NCBI GenBank assembly: GCA_001689515.1
Contig: LUJR01000012.1
Location: forward strand, 1 to 18,081
Reading direction: 5' to 3'
Origin: Bacteroidales bacterium M7
GTDB taxonomy: Bacteria; Bacteroidota; Bacteroidia; Bacteroidales; Muribaculaceae
DNA: 18,081 nucleotides
Positions 1 to 5,993 of this stretch are shown piece by piece. Below the pieces are notes generated by a model that ran no database searches, had not been told where the DNA came from, and worked only from the letters and a program-made list of their open reading frames with translations. Each line of letters begins with the position of its first letter. The stretch's first letter is position 1. The translations under genes and the position numbers were made by a program.

Positions 1-9
1 GACAGCTGT

Positions 10-29
10 GCGGCACGCCGCGTCCCTAC
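10..29. repeat. Short palindrome, possible divergent copy of the REP-like repeat
   Basis: GCGGC-AC-GCCGC (10-21) is a perfect palindrome with a two-base AC centre, followed directly by GTCCCTAC. Complete repeat copies at 2761 and 14640 also have an AC centre and the 3' flank GTCCCTAC, but with different arms. This may be a diverged member of that family. The window begins nine bases before it, so context is missing. Confidence 0.4.
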
Positions 30-147
30 TACCATCGCGAGCCTTAGTCATGGCAACCGCAAACAAATCGCGACACTGCATTGTTTTATTTTTAACATTC
101 ACCATATTATCCCTTATTGTGTAACCTTATAACCTGTATATCCAAGT

Positions 148-1134
148 ATGCACATGGCAGATGCCCTGGTGTCGCCGGCAGTAGCAGCCGGAGCCGCCGT
201 AGTCTCAGTGGCAGCCCTGATTGTGGCAGCCAACAAGGTAAAGAAATCCGACTCCACCAATATCGTCCCGCTCATGGGGGTGATAGGTGCATTCATATTC
301 GCCGCCCAGATGATCAATTTCTCCATTCCCGGCACAGGGTCGAGCGGGCACATAGTGGGCGGCGTACTTGCCGCGGCGCTGTTAGGACCGTGGGCTGGAC
401 TTATCACGGTGGCATCGGTGCTGGTGGTGCAGTGTCTCGTGTTTGCCGATGGCGGACTGATGGCTATCGGCTGCAATATCCTCAACATGGGCATATGCAC
501 CACATTCATAGGCTACGCACTTGTATACCGCTGGATTGCAGGGCGTTCGCTTACTCCATGGCGCATATTCCTCGGAGCGATACTCGGCTGTATCGTCGGG
601 CTTGAAGCCGGGGCTGTCCTTGTAACTGCCGAAACAGAGATGTCGGGCATCACGGCTCTGAGCTGGAACCAGTTCTTCGCACTGATGACCTCGATTCACT
701 TCGCCATCGGTGCCGGAGAGGGCATCGCCACAGGCTTCTTGCTCTATTTCGTCGCCAAGACCCGTCCGTCGCTGCTGCTGAGCGAAGCCCCGGCGCAGTC
801 ACAGGCTAAGGAGACACGCTCGCTGCGCCCGGTGATGATAGTGTTCGGAGCATTGGCACTCATATTCGGCATCACATTTACATGGATCGCCTCATCACAT
901 CCCGACGGACTTGAATGGTCTATAGAACGGCTGACAGGCTCCACCGACATCATCAACGACACGGCTGCTGCCACCCGCACGGCTTTCGCCAACGTGCAGA
1001 ATGTAACCTCAGTCATCCCCGACTATGATAGCACATGGTCAGGCATCATTGGATGCACCATGGTAGTCATACTGACATGGGCGATACTGACCTGCATGCG
1101 CCATCGCCGCCATGCCACCCAGCCAGTGAAATAA
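148..1134 (+). CDS. Nickel/cobalt ECF transporter substrate-capture subunit with fused PDGLE domain (CbiM/NikMN type)
   Basis: Substrate-specific membrane component (S component) of an energy-coupling factor importer for Ni2+ or Co2+ in the inner membrane. It starts MHMADALVSP. In this family the N-terminal amine and His2 bind the metal together with a further His, here likely H68 in the motif PGTGSSGHIVGG (61-72). Hydrophobic segments fill residues 11-205. After a linker (about 206-228) come a further membrane segment, the motif HPDGLEW (PDGLE at 252-256) and a last membrane segment near 300-320. This is the CbiN/NikN-like part fused to the M protein, giving 328 residues. Separate CbiN is typical of cobalt systems and the fusion is common in nickel systems, so nickel is slightly favoured. 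No riboswitch or TAnnTTTG box was found in the 147 bases upstream. It is the first gene of the operon with cbiQ and cbiO. Confidence 0.9.
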   Translation: MHMADALVSPAVAAGAAVVSVAALIVAANKVKKSDSTNIVPLMGVIGAFIFAAQMINFSIPGTGSSGHIVGGVLAAALLGPWAGLITVASVLVVQCLVFADGGLMAIGCNILNMGICTTFIGYALVYRWIAGRSLTPWRIFLGAILGCIVGLEAGAVLVTAETEMSGITALSWNQFFALMTSIHFAIGAGEGIATGFLLYFVAKTRPSLLLSEAPAQSQAKETRSLRPVMIVFGALALIFGITFTWIASSHPDGLEWSIERLTGSTDIINDTAAATRTAFANVQNVTSVIPDYDSTWSGIIGCTMVVILTWAILTCMRHRRHATQPVK

Positions 1135-1161
1135 CCCACGCATACTATCTCACCCGAGTCT

Positions 1162-1971
1162 ATGAGTTCCATCGACAAGGCATTGCTGACACTCAACGAC
1201 GTGGAGCGGACCTCAAGCCGCTCCACGTCAGCCATGAGCATCCGTGATGTCCGCGCCAAACTCATAGTCACGGTGGCATACTTGGTGGCAGTGCTGAGCT
1301 TTCCGCTCGACAATCTCGGCGGCATCATCATCTTCGCCATCTATCCATTAGTTGGCTGCTCCATGGCAGACATCTCCTATGGAAGAGTGCTGCGGCTGTC
1401 GCTCTACACGCTGCCGTTCATCGCATTCATAGGCATATTCAACCCCCTGTTTGACCATCGCCCGATGCTGCATGTAGGCACCGTGGCGATAAGCGAAGGG
1501 TGGATACAGTTCCTGTCGATTATCGTGCGCGGACTGCTCTCCGTCCAAGCTACACTGCTGCTGATTCTCTCGTCGGGATTCATCAGCGTGTGCCGAGGAC
1601 TCAAAGGGCTCGGGCTGCCCGACATATTTGCCACGCAGCTGTTTCTGCTCTACCGCTACATCTTCGTGCTGCTTCAAGAGGCGCGCTCCATGCAGATGGC
1701 ACGAACGGCGCGAGGCTACGGGCGCACCTCCTATGGTATGCGCTTCTGGGCGGTGTTCGTGGGGCAACTGCTACTACGCACCGCCGACCGCGCCGAGCGG
1801 CTCCACCGCGCGATGCTGTCACGCGGATTCTGCGGCATGTTCCCACTGAGCCATCCGCTGCGCTGGCAGTGGAGCGACACGCTGTTTGTAATCGTCTGGA
1901 CGGCACTGTTCGTGGCAGGGCGACTGTGCGACATCCCCCTACTGTTCACCCATATTTTCAACCGCATCTGA
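1162..1971 (+). CDS. cbiQ: ECF transporter transmembrane coupling subunit (CbiQ/EcfT family)
   Basis: T component of the importer, which transmits ATPase movement to the metal-binding subunit. It has 269 residues. A cytoplasmic N-terminus (1-30) is followed by hydrophobic segments, roughly 33-65, 78-93, 118-140 and 157-172. The two family signatures that contact the ATPases are present: Ala-Arg-Gly in MARTARGYGR (ARG at 183-185) and Ser-Arg-Gly in AMLSRGF (220-222). A final hydrophobic segment lies near 240-255. The ATG is 27 bases after the cbiM stop and the stop is three bases before the cbiO ATG, so the three genes are almost certainly co-transcribed and translated together. Confidence 0.92.
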   Translation: MSSIDKALLTLNDVERTSSRSTSAMSIRDVRAKLIVTVAYLVAVLSFPLDNLGGIIIFAIYPLVGCSMADISYGRVLRLSLYTLPFIAFIGIFNPLFDHRPMLHVGTVAISEGWIQFLSIIVRGLLSVQATLLLILSSGFISVCRGLKGLGLPDIFATQLFLLYRYIFVLLQEARSMQMARTARGYGRTSYGMRFWAVFVGQLLLRTADRAERLHRAMLSRGFCGMFPLSHPLRWQWSDTLFVIVWTALFVAGRLCDIPLLFTHIFNRI

Positions 1972-1974
1972 CCT

Positions 1975-2682
1975 ATGAGCCACCATTACGTGAAATTTGA
2001 CAACGTGCACTACCGCTACCCAGACGGCTTCGAGGCTCTGCGCGGAGTGTCATTCCTCATCACCCACGGGGAGAAAGTGGCTCTCGTAGGTGCCAACGGA
2101 GCGGGCAAGTCAACCCTCATGCTCCATATGAACGGACTGCTGCAAGCCTCGGAGGGCAGCGTCATCATCGGCGACGTAATGATCACCAAGAAGACTCTCC
2201 CCGAGATACGCCGCACGGTGGGACTGGTGTTCCAGAACCCCGATGACCAACTTTTCATGCCTACGGTGGAGGAGGATGTGGCTTTCGGTCCGCGAAACAT
2301 GAAGTTGACCGAGCCGGAAGTGGAGCGGCGCGTCAGTCGCTCTCTGGAAGCTGTAGGCGCTGGAGACTTGCGTCATCAGGCGCCCTACCGCCTGTCCGGA
2401 GGACAGAAACGAAGCGTGGCGATAGCCACGGTGCTCTCCATGGAACCTGACATCCTCGTGCTCGACGAGCCGTCGAGCAACCTCGACCCCCACGCACGCC
2501 GACTCCTCATCAAGCAGATCCACGACTTCTACCACACAGTCATCGTCACCAGCCACGACCTCGACCTCGTGCGCCAAACCTGCCCCCGCACCATCATCAT
2601 GGCTCACGGCACCGTCATAGCCGACGGCCCCACCACCACCCTCCTCGATGACGAAGCCCTGATGTCCCGCGCCGGACTGTGA
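1975..2682 (+). CDS. cbiO: ECF transporter ATP-binding subunit (CbiO/NikO/EcfA family)
   Basis: ATPase that powers the metal importer. All ABC motifs are intact in 235 residues: Walker A GANGAGKST (39-47), Q-loop in FQNPDDQLF (Q87), signature LSGGQKR (140-146), Walker B ILVLDEP (160-166), D-loop SNLD (168-171) and H-loop TSHD (H194). FQNPDDQ is typical of CbiO/EcfA proteins rather than general ABC importers. Only one ATPase gene is present, so it probably works as a homodimer, as in other CbiMNQO systems. The gene ends the operon. The inverted repeat pair at 2695-2787 lies 12 bases beyond the stop and may act as the 3' end structure. Confidence 0.95.
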   Translation: MSHHYVKFDNVHYRYPDGFEALRGVSFLITHGEKVALVGANGAGKSTLMLHMNGLLQASEGSVIIGDVMITKKTLPEIRRTVGLVFQNPDDQLFMPTVEEDVAFGPRNMKLTEPEVERRVSRSLEAVGAGDLRHQAPYRLSGGQKRSVAIATVLSMEPDILVLDEPSSNLDPHARRLLIKQIHDFYHTVIVTSHDLDLVRQTCPRTIIMAHGTVIADGPTTTLLDDEALMSRAGL

Positions 2683-2694
2683 TTTCCCCCATCG

Positions 2695-2787
2695 TGTAGG
2701 GACATGCCGTGGCATGTCCGCATTCGGCGAAATAGGATAATGTGACACCATGTGCTGGGGGCGGACATGCCACGGCATGTCCCTACA
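2695..2787. repeat. REP-like inverted pair (BIME-like) after the metal transporter operon
   Basis: Two copies of a palindromic repeat lie in opposite orientation. Copy 1 is 2695-2721 and copy 2 is 2761-2787; they are exact reverse complements over 27 bases, separated by 39 bases. Each contains the palindrome GGACATGCC-AC-GGCATGTCC (or its complement), with GTAG at the foot on the outer side. A GTAG tetranucleotide at the foot of a hairpin and an inverted pair are the hallmarks of bacterial REP sequences and BIMEs. The position, just after a stop codon in an intergenic gap, also fits. The whole 93 bases could fold as one long stem or as two hairpins. Confidence 0.8.
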
Positions 2788-2813
2788 GATATAGAACATT
2801 ACGGTGACGGCTT

Positions 2814-2874
2814 TTGCCTCCGTGGGAGGCAAACATGTTAGGCAGTGGTTTCTCAAGCCGTTTGCTCTGAGACC
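2814..2874 (+). repeat. Two-hairpin repeat, copy A (ACATGTTAGG family)
   Basis: Hairpin 1 is TTGCCTCC (2814-2821), triloop GTG, GGAGGCAA (2825-2832). It is followed by the linker ACATGTTAGG (2833-2842) and CAGTGGT, then a weaker second hairpin TCTCA (2851-2855) / TGAGA (2868-2872). Two more copies at 4317-4363 and 4467-4533 share the linker and the hairpin positions but differ in stem sequence. No coding potential was seen. Confidence 0.75.
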
Positions 2875-2903
2875 TATCTAATATATTCCTTATATCCGCA
2901 TCC

Positions 2904-4157
2904 CTATAGCTCTAAAGAATTAGGATTGAGCAAGAAGTCATAGATGCTGATTGTCGTTATTCCGCTATTGTCTCGCTCCACAAGGATGGGATTGCCAACA
3001 ATTATGATTTTCTTAAAAGAATCGTTGACATTTCGCAGGGAATTTTGTTCCTGCATGATTTTCTCTTCCGATTCCATGCGGTAGGCAGCTTGTATGTAAT
3101 GCCTTTGATTACCCTTGTTACAGACAAAGTCTATCTCATAGCTGTCCCTTCTTTGCCTGCCATCGGCATCGCGGACAGTTACAGGAACAATACCTACATC
3201 TACATTAAACCCCCTTATACGCAACTCGTTGTATATGACGTTTTCCATCATATGGGTCTTTTCAAGCTGTCGGAAGTTAAGCCGTGCATTTCGCAATCCG
3301 AGATCAATGAAATAATACTTATACGGCGTACTGATGTATTTTTTCCCTTTCACATCATATCGTTGCGCTTTCTCCACCAGAAAAGAATCACATATGTAGT
3401 CAAGATACGCCTTTATGGTCTTGTCTGATAGCGTGACTTTCTTTTCACTCAGAAAAGTATTTGCCAGCTTGGTAGGATTGGTCAGGCCTCCAATATTCGA
3501 CGATATAATATCAAGCAAAATCTCCAGTTCCTCGTCATTTTTAACCTGATATCGCTCTTTTATATCCGTCAGATATGTTTCCGTAAAAAGAGATTTCAGA
3601 TAATTCACCTTGCGTTCGGCAGAATCGTATTCAACAATCTGAGGCAAGCCGCCATATGTCATATATTCCTCAAAACCCAGCTCAACAGACTTACCGCAGA
3701 CCGACATATATTCGCTGAAACTCAGGGGAAAAACCTTGATTTCCTCCCCCCGTCCACGGAAAGTGGTTATCACATCTTTTGAAAGAAACTTCGCGTTACT
3801 GCCTGTCACAAAAACATCTGCATTGTCTATCTTCAGATAGCTGTTGAGCACATCTTCAAATTCGTCAGCCAGCAGTATCTCATCGATCAGGATATAGTAC
3901 ATATCAGCATCCTGCATCCTAGAATCTATATATTCCAAAAGATTATCCGGGTCGCGCAGAGCTCTGTTTCTACGATCTTCCAAATCAATTTTAATTATAT
4001 GACTTTCAGAAACCCCATTATTTCTCAACCAATCCGCAAAAAGATTGAACAAGAGATAGGATTTACCACTCCGTCTGACACCAGTTATAATTTTTATCAT
4101 GCCGTTGTGACGGCTTTCTATCACCTTATCAAGGTATATGTCGCGTTGTATCTGCAT
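2904..4157 (-). CDS. AAA_14 / DUF4143 family ATPase (first copy)
   Basis: P-loop ATPase of the AAA_14 type with a C-terminal DUF4143 domain; the cellular role of the family is unknown. In the 417-residue protein from the ATG at 4157: Walker A GVRRSGKS (26-33), Walker B YYILIDE (87-93), sensor-like TGSNAKFLS (118-126), arginine-rich RGRG (134-137). DUF4143 covers about 160-417 and includes EIDFV (341-345) and IQAAY (355-359), the positions of the nuclease-like ExD...(E/Q)xK pattern, with Tyr in place of Lys. The reading frame also extends seven codons upstream to a GTG at 4178, but the ATG start MQIQRDIYL looks more natural and follows a promoter. The gene is visibly richer in AT than its neighbours and stands alone between repeat-filled gaps, suggesting horizontal acquisition. 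Confidence 0.88.
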   Translation of the reverse strand: MQIQRDIYLDKVIESRHNGMIKIITGVRRSGKSYLLFNLFADWLRNNGVSESHIIKIDLEDRRNRALRDPDNLLEYIDSRMQDADMYYILIDEILLADEFEDVLNSYLKIDNADVFVTGSNAKFLSKDVITTFRGRGEEIKVFPLSFSEYMSVCGKSVELGFEEYMTYGGLPQIVEYDSAERKVNYLKSLFTETYLTDIKERYQVKNDEELEILLDIISSNIGGLTNPTKLANTFLSEKKVTLSDKTIKAYLDYICDSFLVEKAQRYDVKGKKYISTPYKYYFIDLGLRNARLNFRQLEKTHMMENVIYNELRIRGFNVDVGIVPVTVRDADGRQRRDSYEIDFVCNKGNQRHYIQAAYRMESEEKIMQEQNSLRNVNDSFKKIIIVGNPILVERDNSGITTISIYDFLLNPNSLEL

Positions 4158-4202
4158 ATGGCAATTCCGAAAAAGCACAATTTGTTACAATTATTCGGAA
4201 CG

Positions 4203-4234
4203 CAAAGATGCTGCTGAAATATTATGTTTGCAAA
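4203..4234 (-). promoter_or_regulatory. Probable promoter of the first DUF4143 ATPase gene
   Basis: On the minus strand, TTTG (4234-4231) is followed by 20 bases and then CATCTTTG (4210-4203). This matches the Bacteroidetes primary sigma factor pattern TTTG-N19-20-TAnnTTTG except for C in place of T at the first base. It would give a leader of about 40 bases before the ATG at 4157. Confidence 0.55.
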
Positions 4235-4316
4235 TATTCGATATAAATTCTCACGATTGGAACGCCTCCAATATGCTTTTATTGCCTCTATCAAAGAAAT
4301 TACAATAAGAGCCCTT

Positions 4317-4363
4317 GCCTCCGGCGGAGGCGGACATGTTAGGAAGTGGTCAGCCTGACCACT
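4317..4363 (+). repeat. Two-hairpin repeat, copy B (ACATGTTAGG family)
   Basis: Hairpin 1 is GCCTCC (4317-4322), triloop GGC, GGAGGC (4326-4331). It is followed by GG and the linker ACATGTTAGG (4334-4343). Hairpin 2 is a perfect palindrome AGTGGTCAG-C-CTGACCACT (4345-4363). The architecture is that of copy A, but hairpin 2 is much stronger. Confidence 0.8.
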
Positions 4364-4387
4364 GTACAGGCGATGGTACAAAACATA

Positions 4388-4439
4388 CGCCGCTGTAGGC
4401 GGCGCACTTTGCCTGGGGAGTGCGCCTCCGACGGAGGCG
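4388..4439. repeat. Cluster of three overlapping hairpins between repeat copies B and C
   Basis: CGCCGC (4388-4393) pairs with GCGGCG (4399-4404). GCGCACT (4402-4408) pairs with AGTGCGC (4419-4425). CGCCTCC (4423-4429), triloop GAC, pairs with GGAGGCG (4433-4439). Neighbouring stems overlap by three bases, so they compete. The third has the same stem core and G-initial triloop as hairpin 1 of the flanking repeats but lacks the ACATGTTAGG linker; it may be a truncated copy. Confidence 0.65.
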
Positions 4440-4466
4440 GTCATAATGGGGGTGATGGATGCGACA

Positions 4467-4533
4467 CAGTGGTCACGCAAGCCTAAACAGCTTGCATGAC
4501 CACTGCCTAACATGTGTGTCTCCTACGGAGACA
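4467..4533 (-). repeat. Two-hairpin repeat, copy C (inverted, ACATGTTAGG family)
   Basis: Read on the minus strand: hairpin 1 TGTCTCC, triloop GTA, GGAGACA (4533-4517); then linker ACATGTTAGG (4515-4506); then hairpin 2, whose plus-strand arms are 4467-4482 and 4490-4505, 16 bases with one mismatch. The hairpin 1 stem has T-A where copies A and B have C-G, with both sides changed, so pairing is kept. Copies B and C face each other and enclose 4364-4466. Confidence 0.8.
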
Positions 4534-4667
4534 TCGCCCAATACATCCACATCCCATGTGACGAAAAAGGGGGTCATCTGATTGGGGGAGTCAGGGTGTA
4601 GGGAGGGTGTTGCAGAACTCAATTTTTCAAAATTTGATATGCCCTACAAGGCTTCTATAGCGTTAAT

Positions 4668-4816
4668 GGCAGCTTTAGCTGCCGGGGCATAATGCGAACT
4701 ATTGCCCCGGCAGTTACACCGCCGGGGTTTCCTGCAATCCGTTTTCCACAAGCTGCGCAGACCTGACGGTCTGCGCAGCTTGTGGCTACTGCTCCTTTCG
4801 CGGCTCTGCCGCGAAA
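4668..4816. repeat. Array of four perfect hairpins
   Basis: H1: GGCAGCT (4668-4674), TT, AGCTGCC (4677-4683). H2: CTGCCGGGGCA (4679-4689) / TGCCCCGGCAG (4703-4713). H3: arms 4746-4763 and 4768-4785, 18 paired bases with loop TGAC. H4: TTTCGCGGC (4796-4804), TCT, GCCGCGAAA (4808-4816). H1 and H2 share 4679-4683 and exclude each other. GCCGGGG at 4721-4727 could also pair with CCCCGGC at 4705-4711, competing with H2. None is followed by a T-run in either direction, so simple terminators are unlikely. Confidence 0.75.
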
Positions 4817-4873
4817 TCCTTCCAGCCTCCATTCCCACGTCCACATGGTTCCTGCGTTAATTAAACAGCATTG

Positions 4874-4895
4874 CGGCATGTCCCTACACGATGGG
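4874..4895 (-). repeat. Half copy of the REP-like repeat
   Basis: The reverse complement of 4874-4895 is identical over 22 bases to 2688-2709. It includes the GTAG foot and the first palindrome arm, but the second arm is missing. It lies 12 bases beyond the stop codon of the VKOR gene. The shared flank CCCATCGT shows that the duplication extends outside the palindrome itself. Confidence 0.7.
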
Positions 4896-4907
4896 ATGGG
4901 GCTGCGG

Positions 4908-5951
4908 TTAGCGGGCGGGGTCGGTGGTGGGGGTGGCGGCGTCGGCTCGTTCGGCGTGGAAGATGCGCGGGACGAGGAAGTGGACGGTGATGAGGGTGAG
5001 GGCGTAGGTGCACAGGAGGAGGGCTATGGGGGACCAGCGGATGGGGGTCAGTCCTCGGAAGTCGCCGCCGAGGAGGTAGGTGGCGAAGAGGAGCCAGAAG
5101 ATGGTCTGGACGGTGAGGCACATGGTGCACCAGGCTTTGGCTTTGAATTTCTGATAGGTGACGCTCCAGAGGGTGTAGGGGAGGCAGCAGACGCTGATGA
5201 CGGCGAGGTAGGGCATCAGCGGCATGGGGAATATGAGCATGGCGAGGAATGTCACGCTGAAATATGTGATGCCTATCTCACACCAGGGGATGGTGCCGAA
5301 GAGTGCCGAGCCGTCAGAGGCGAGCACGTGGGCGCAGCCCTCCTTTTGGATGACTCCGCAGAGGGCATCGGCTGCCGAACTGACCACGTGGCTCTCCTTG
5401 AGCACGAGCAGATATGACACATATGTGCCGGCAGCGGTCAGGAGCAATGCCACAAGCCAGCTCCAATGGGTATAGGTGCGGTTGACTATTATAAAATAGG
5501 CTATCAGCCCTGCCTCTATGAGTTTGAATGCCATTGACATCACGCGGCAGGTCAGACACTTTGCACGGTGCTGGCTGTAATCAGGCTCGGATGCTATATC
5601 CATAGGCGAGGCTGTGAGGGCCTCGCCAGTCCATTTGCTGATAAATTCGTCACGGGGCATCGTCACTCTGCGGCTGCCCTTGACAAGTCCGTGCACCTGA
5701 GCGTCCGACAGGTCGGTGACAATCATGAATCCGTCAGCCATCCGTGCGACAAACGGCACGGACAATTTGGATGCGTCCTTGGACTCATCCGTGGTAAGCG
5801 TGCTCAGCACCGCATACTCAGCCAGAAGGTCTTGCAGGGCGATAAATGTATGTTTGGAAGGGTACGCACGGAAACGTGCATCGCTGTAACGCTCCGTATG
5901 TGGCACATGGAGCAGGGTCAGAAAATCGGAGAATAACGTGGTTTGTCTCAT
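4908..5951 (-). CDS. VKOR-family membrane disulfide protein with degenerate C39-like N-terminus
   Basis: Likely inner-membrane oxidoreductase that makes disulfides for exported proteins and passes electrons to quinone. From the ATG at 5951 (347 residues) an N-terminal soluble part, about 1-128, resembles the C39-peptidase-like domain fused to VKOR in Bacteroidetes but contains no cysteine, so it cannot be an active cysteine peptidase. The VKOR part begins near 142: loop cysteines C198 and C206 in CGVIQKEGC, then the active-site CTMC (C275, C278) in AWCTMCLTVQ, with about five membrane segments. An extra CLTC (132-135) lies just before the first one. The C-terminus ends soon after the last membrane segment, with no thioredoxin domain, so a separate partner is needed. 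The frame reaches a GTG at 5975, but the ATG is preferred. The DUF6056 gene is 42 bases upstream on the same strand. Confidence 0.85.
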   Translation of the reverse strand: MRQTTLFSDFLTLLHVPHTERYSDARFRAYPSKHTFIALQDLLAEYAVLSTLTTDESKDASKLSVPFVARMADGFMIVTDLSDAQVHGLVKGSRRVTMPRDEFISKWTGEALTASPMDIASEPDYSQHRAKCLTCRVMSMAFKLIEAGLIAYFIIVNRTYTHWSWLVALLLTAAGTYVSYLLVLKESHVVSSAADALCGVIQKEGCAHVLASDGSALFGTIPWCEIGITYFSVTFLAMLIFPMPLMPYLAVISVCCLPYTLWSVTYQKFKAKAWCTMCLTVQTIFWLLFATYLLGGDFRGLTPIRWSPIALLLCTYALTLITVHFLVPRIFHAERADAATPTTDPAR

Positions 5952-5993
5952 ATGATGTATAAACAAACCAACCACGGCATAAGTTAGACCACG

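Larger units (their letters stand above)
4158..4907. other. 750-base gap without a credible protein gene, dense in hairpins
   Basis: Between the start of the first ATPase gene and the 3' end of the VKOR gene. It holds the ATPase promoter (4203-4234), the face-to-face two-hairpin repeats and inner hairpins (4317-4533), a plain stretch with no structure I can support (about 4540-4660), a hairpin array (4668-4816) and a half copy of the REP-like repeat (4874-4895). The short open frames here run through the palindromes and look like chance. Confidence 0.7.

Noticed and set aside
1..51. Start of a minus-strand gene reading out of the window from ATG at 51
   Set aside because: Only 17 codons are visible, they run through a palindromic repeat, and the residues resemble nothing I recognise.
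1..147. Cobalamin or nickel/cobalt riboswitch upstream of the metal transporter
   Set aside because: No conserved B12-box-like sequence or matching stem pattern was found, and the available leader is short.
117..605. 162-codon plus-strand open frame overlapping cbiM
   Set aside because: It is out of frame with the clearly recognisable CbiM protein and has a basic, low-complexity composition typical of a shadow frame.
2110..2856. 248-codon minus-strand open frame opposite cbiO
   Set aside because: Lies antisense to an intact ABC ATPase and runs through the REP-like repeats; no family resemblance.
4317..4533. Integron attC sites or a CRISPR array
   Set aside because: No attC core sites (RYYYAAC/GTTRRRY pair), no integrase, and the repeats are neither regularly spaced nor separated by unique spacers.
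4668..4816. Series of rho-independent terminators
   Set aside because: None of the four stems is followed by a T-run in either direction.
4644..4879. Small minus-strand open frames in the hairpin array
   Set aside because: They are made of translated palindromes, with no start signal or recognisable product.
4782..5417. 211-codon plus-strand open frame opposite the VKOR gene
   Set aside because: Glu/Gly-rich antisense frame; the minus-strand VKOR protein with its conserved cysteines is clearly the real gene.
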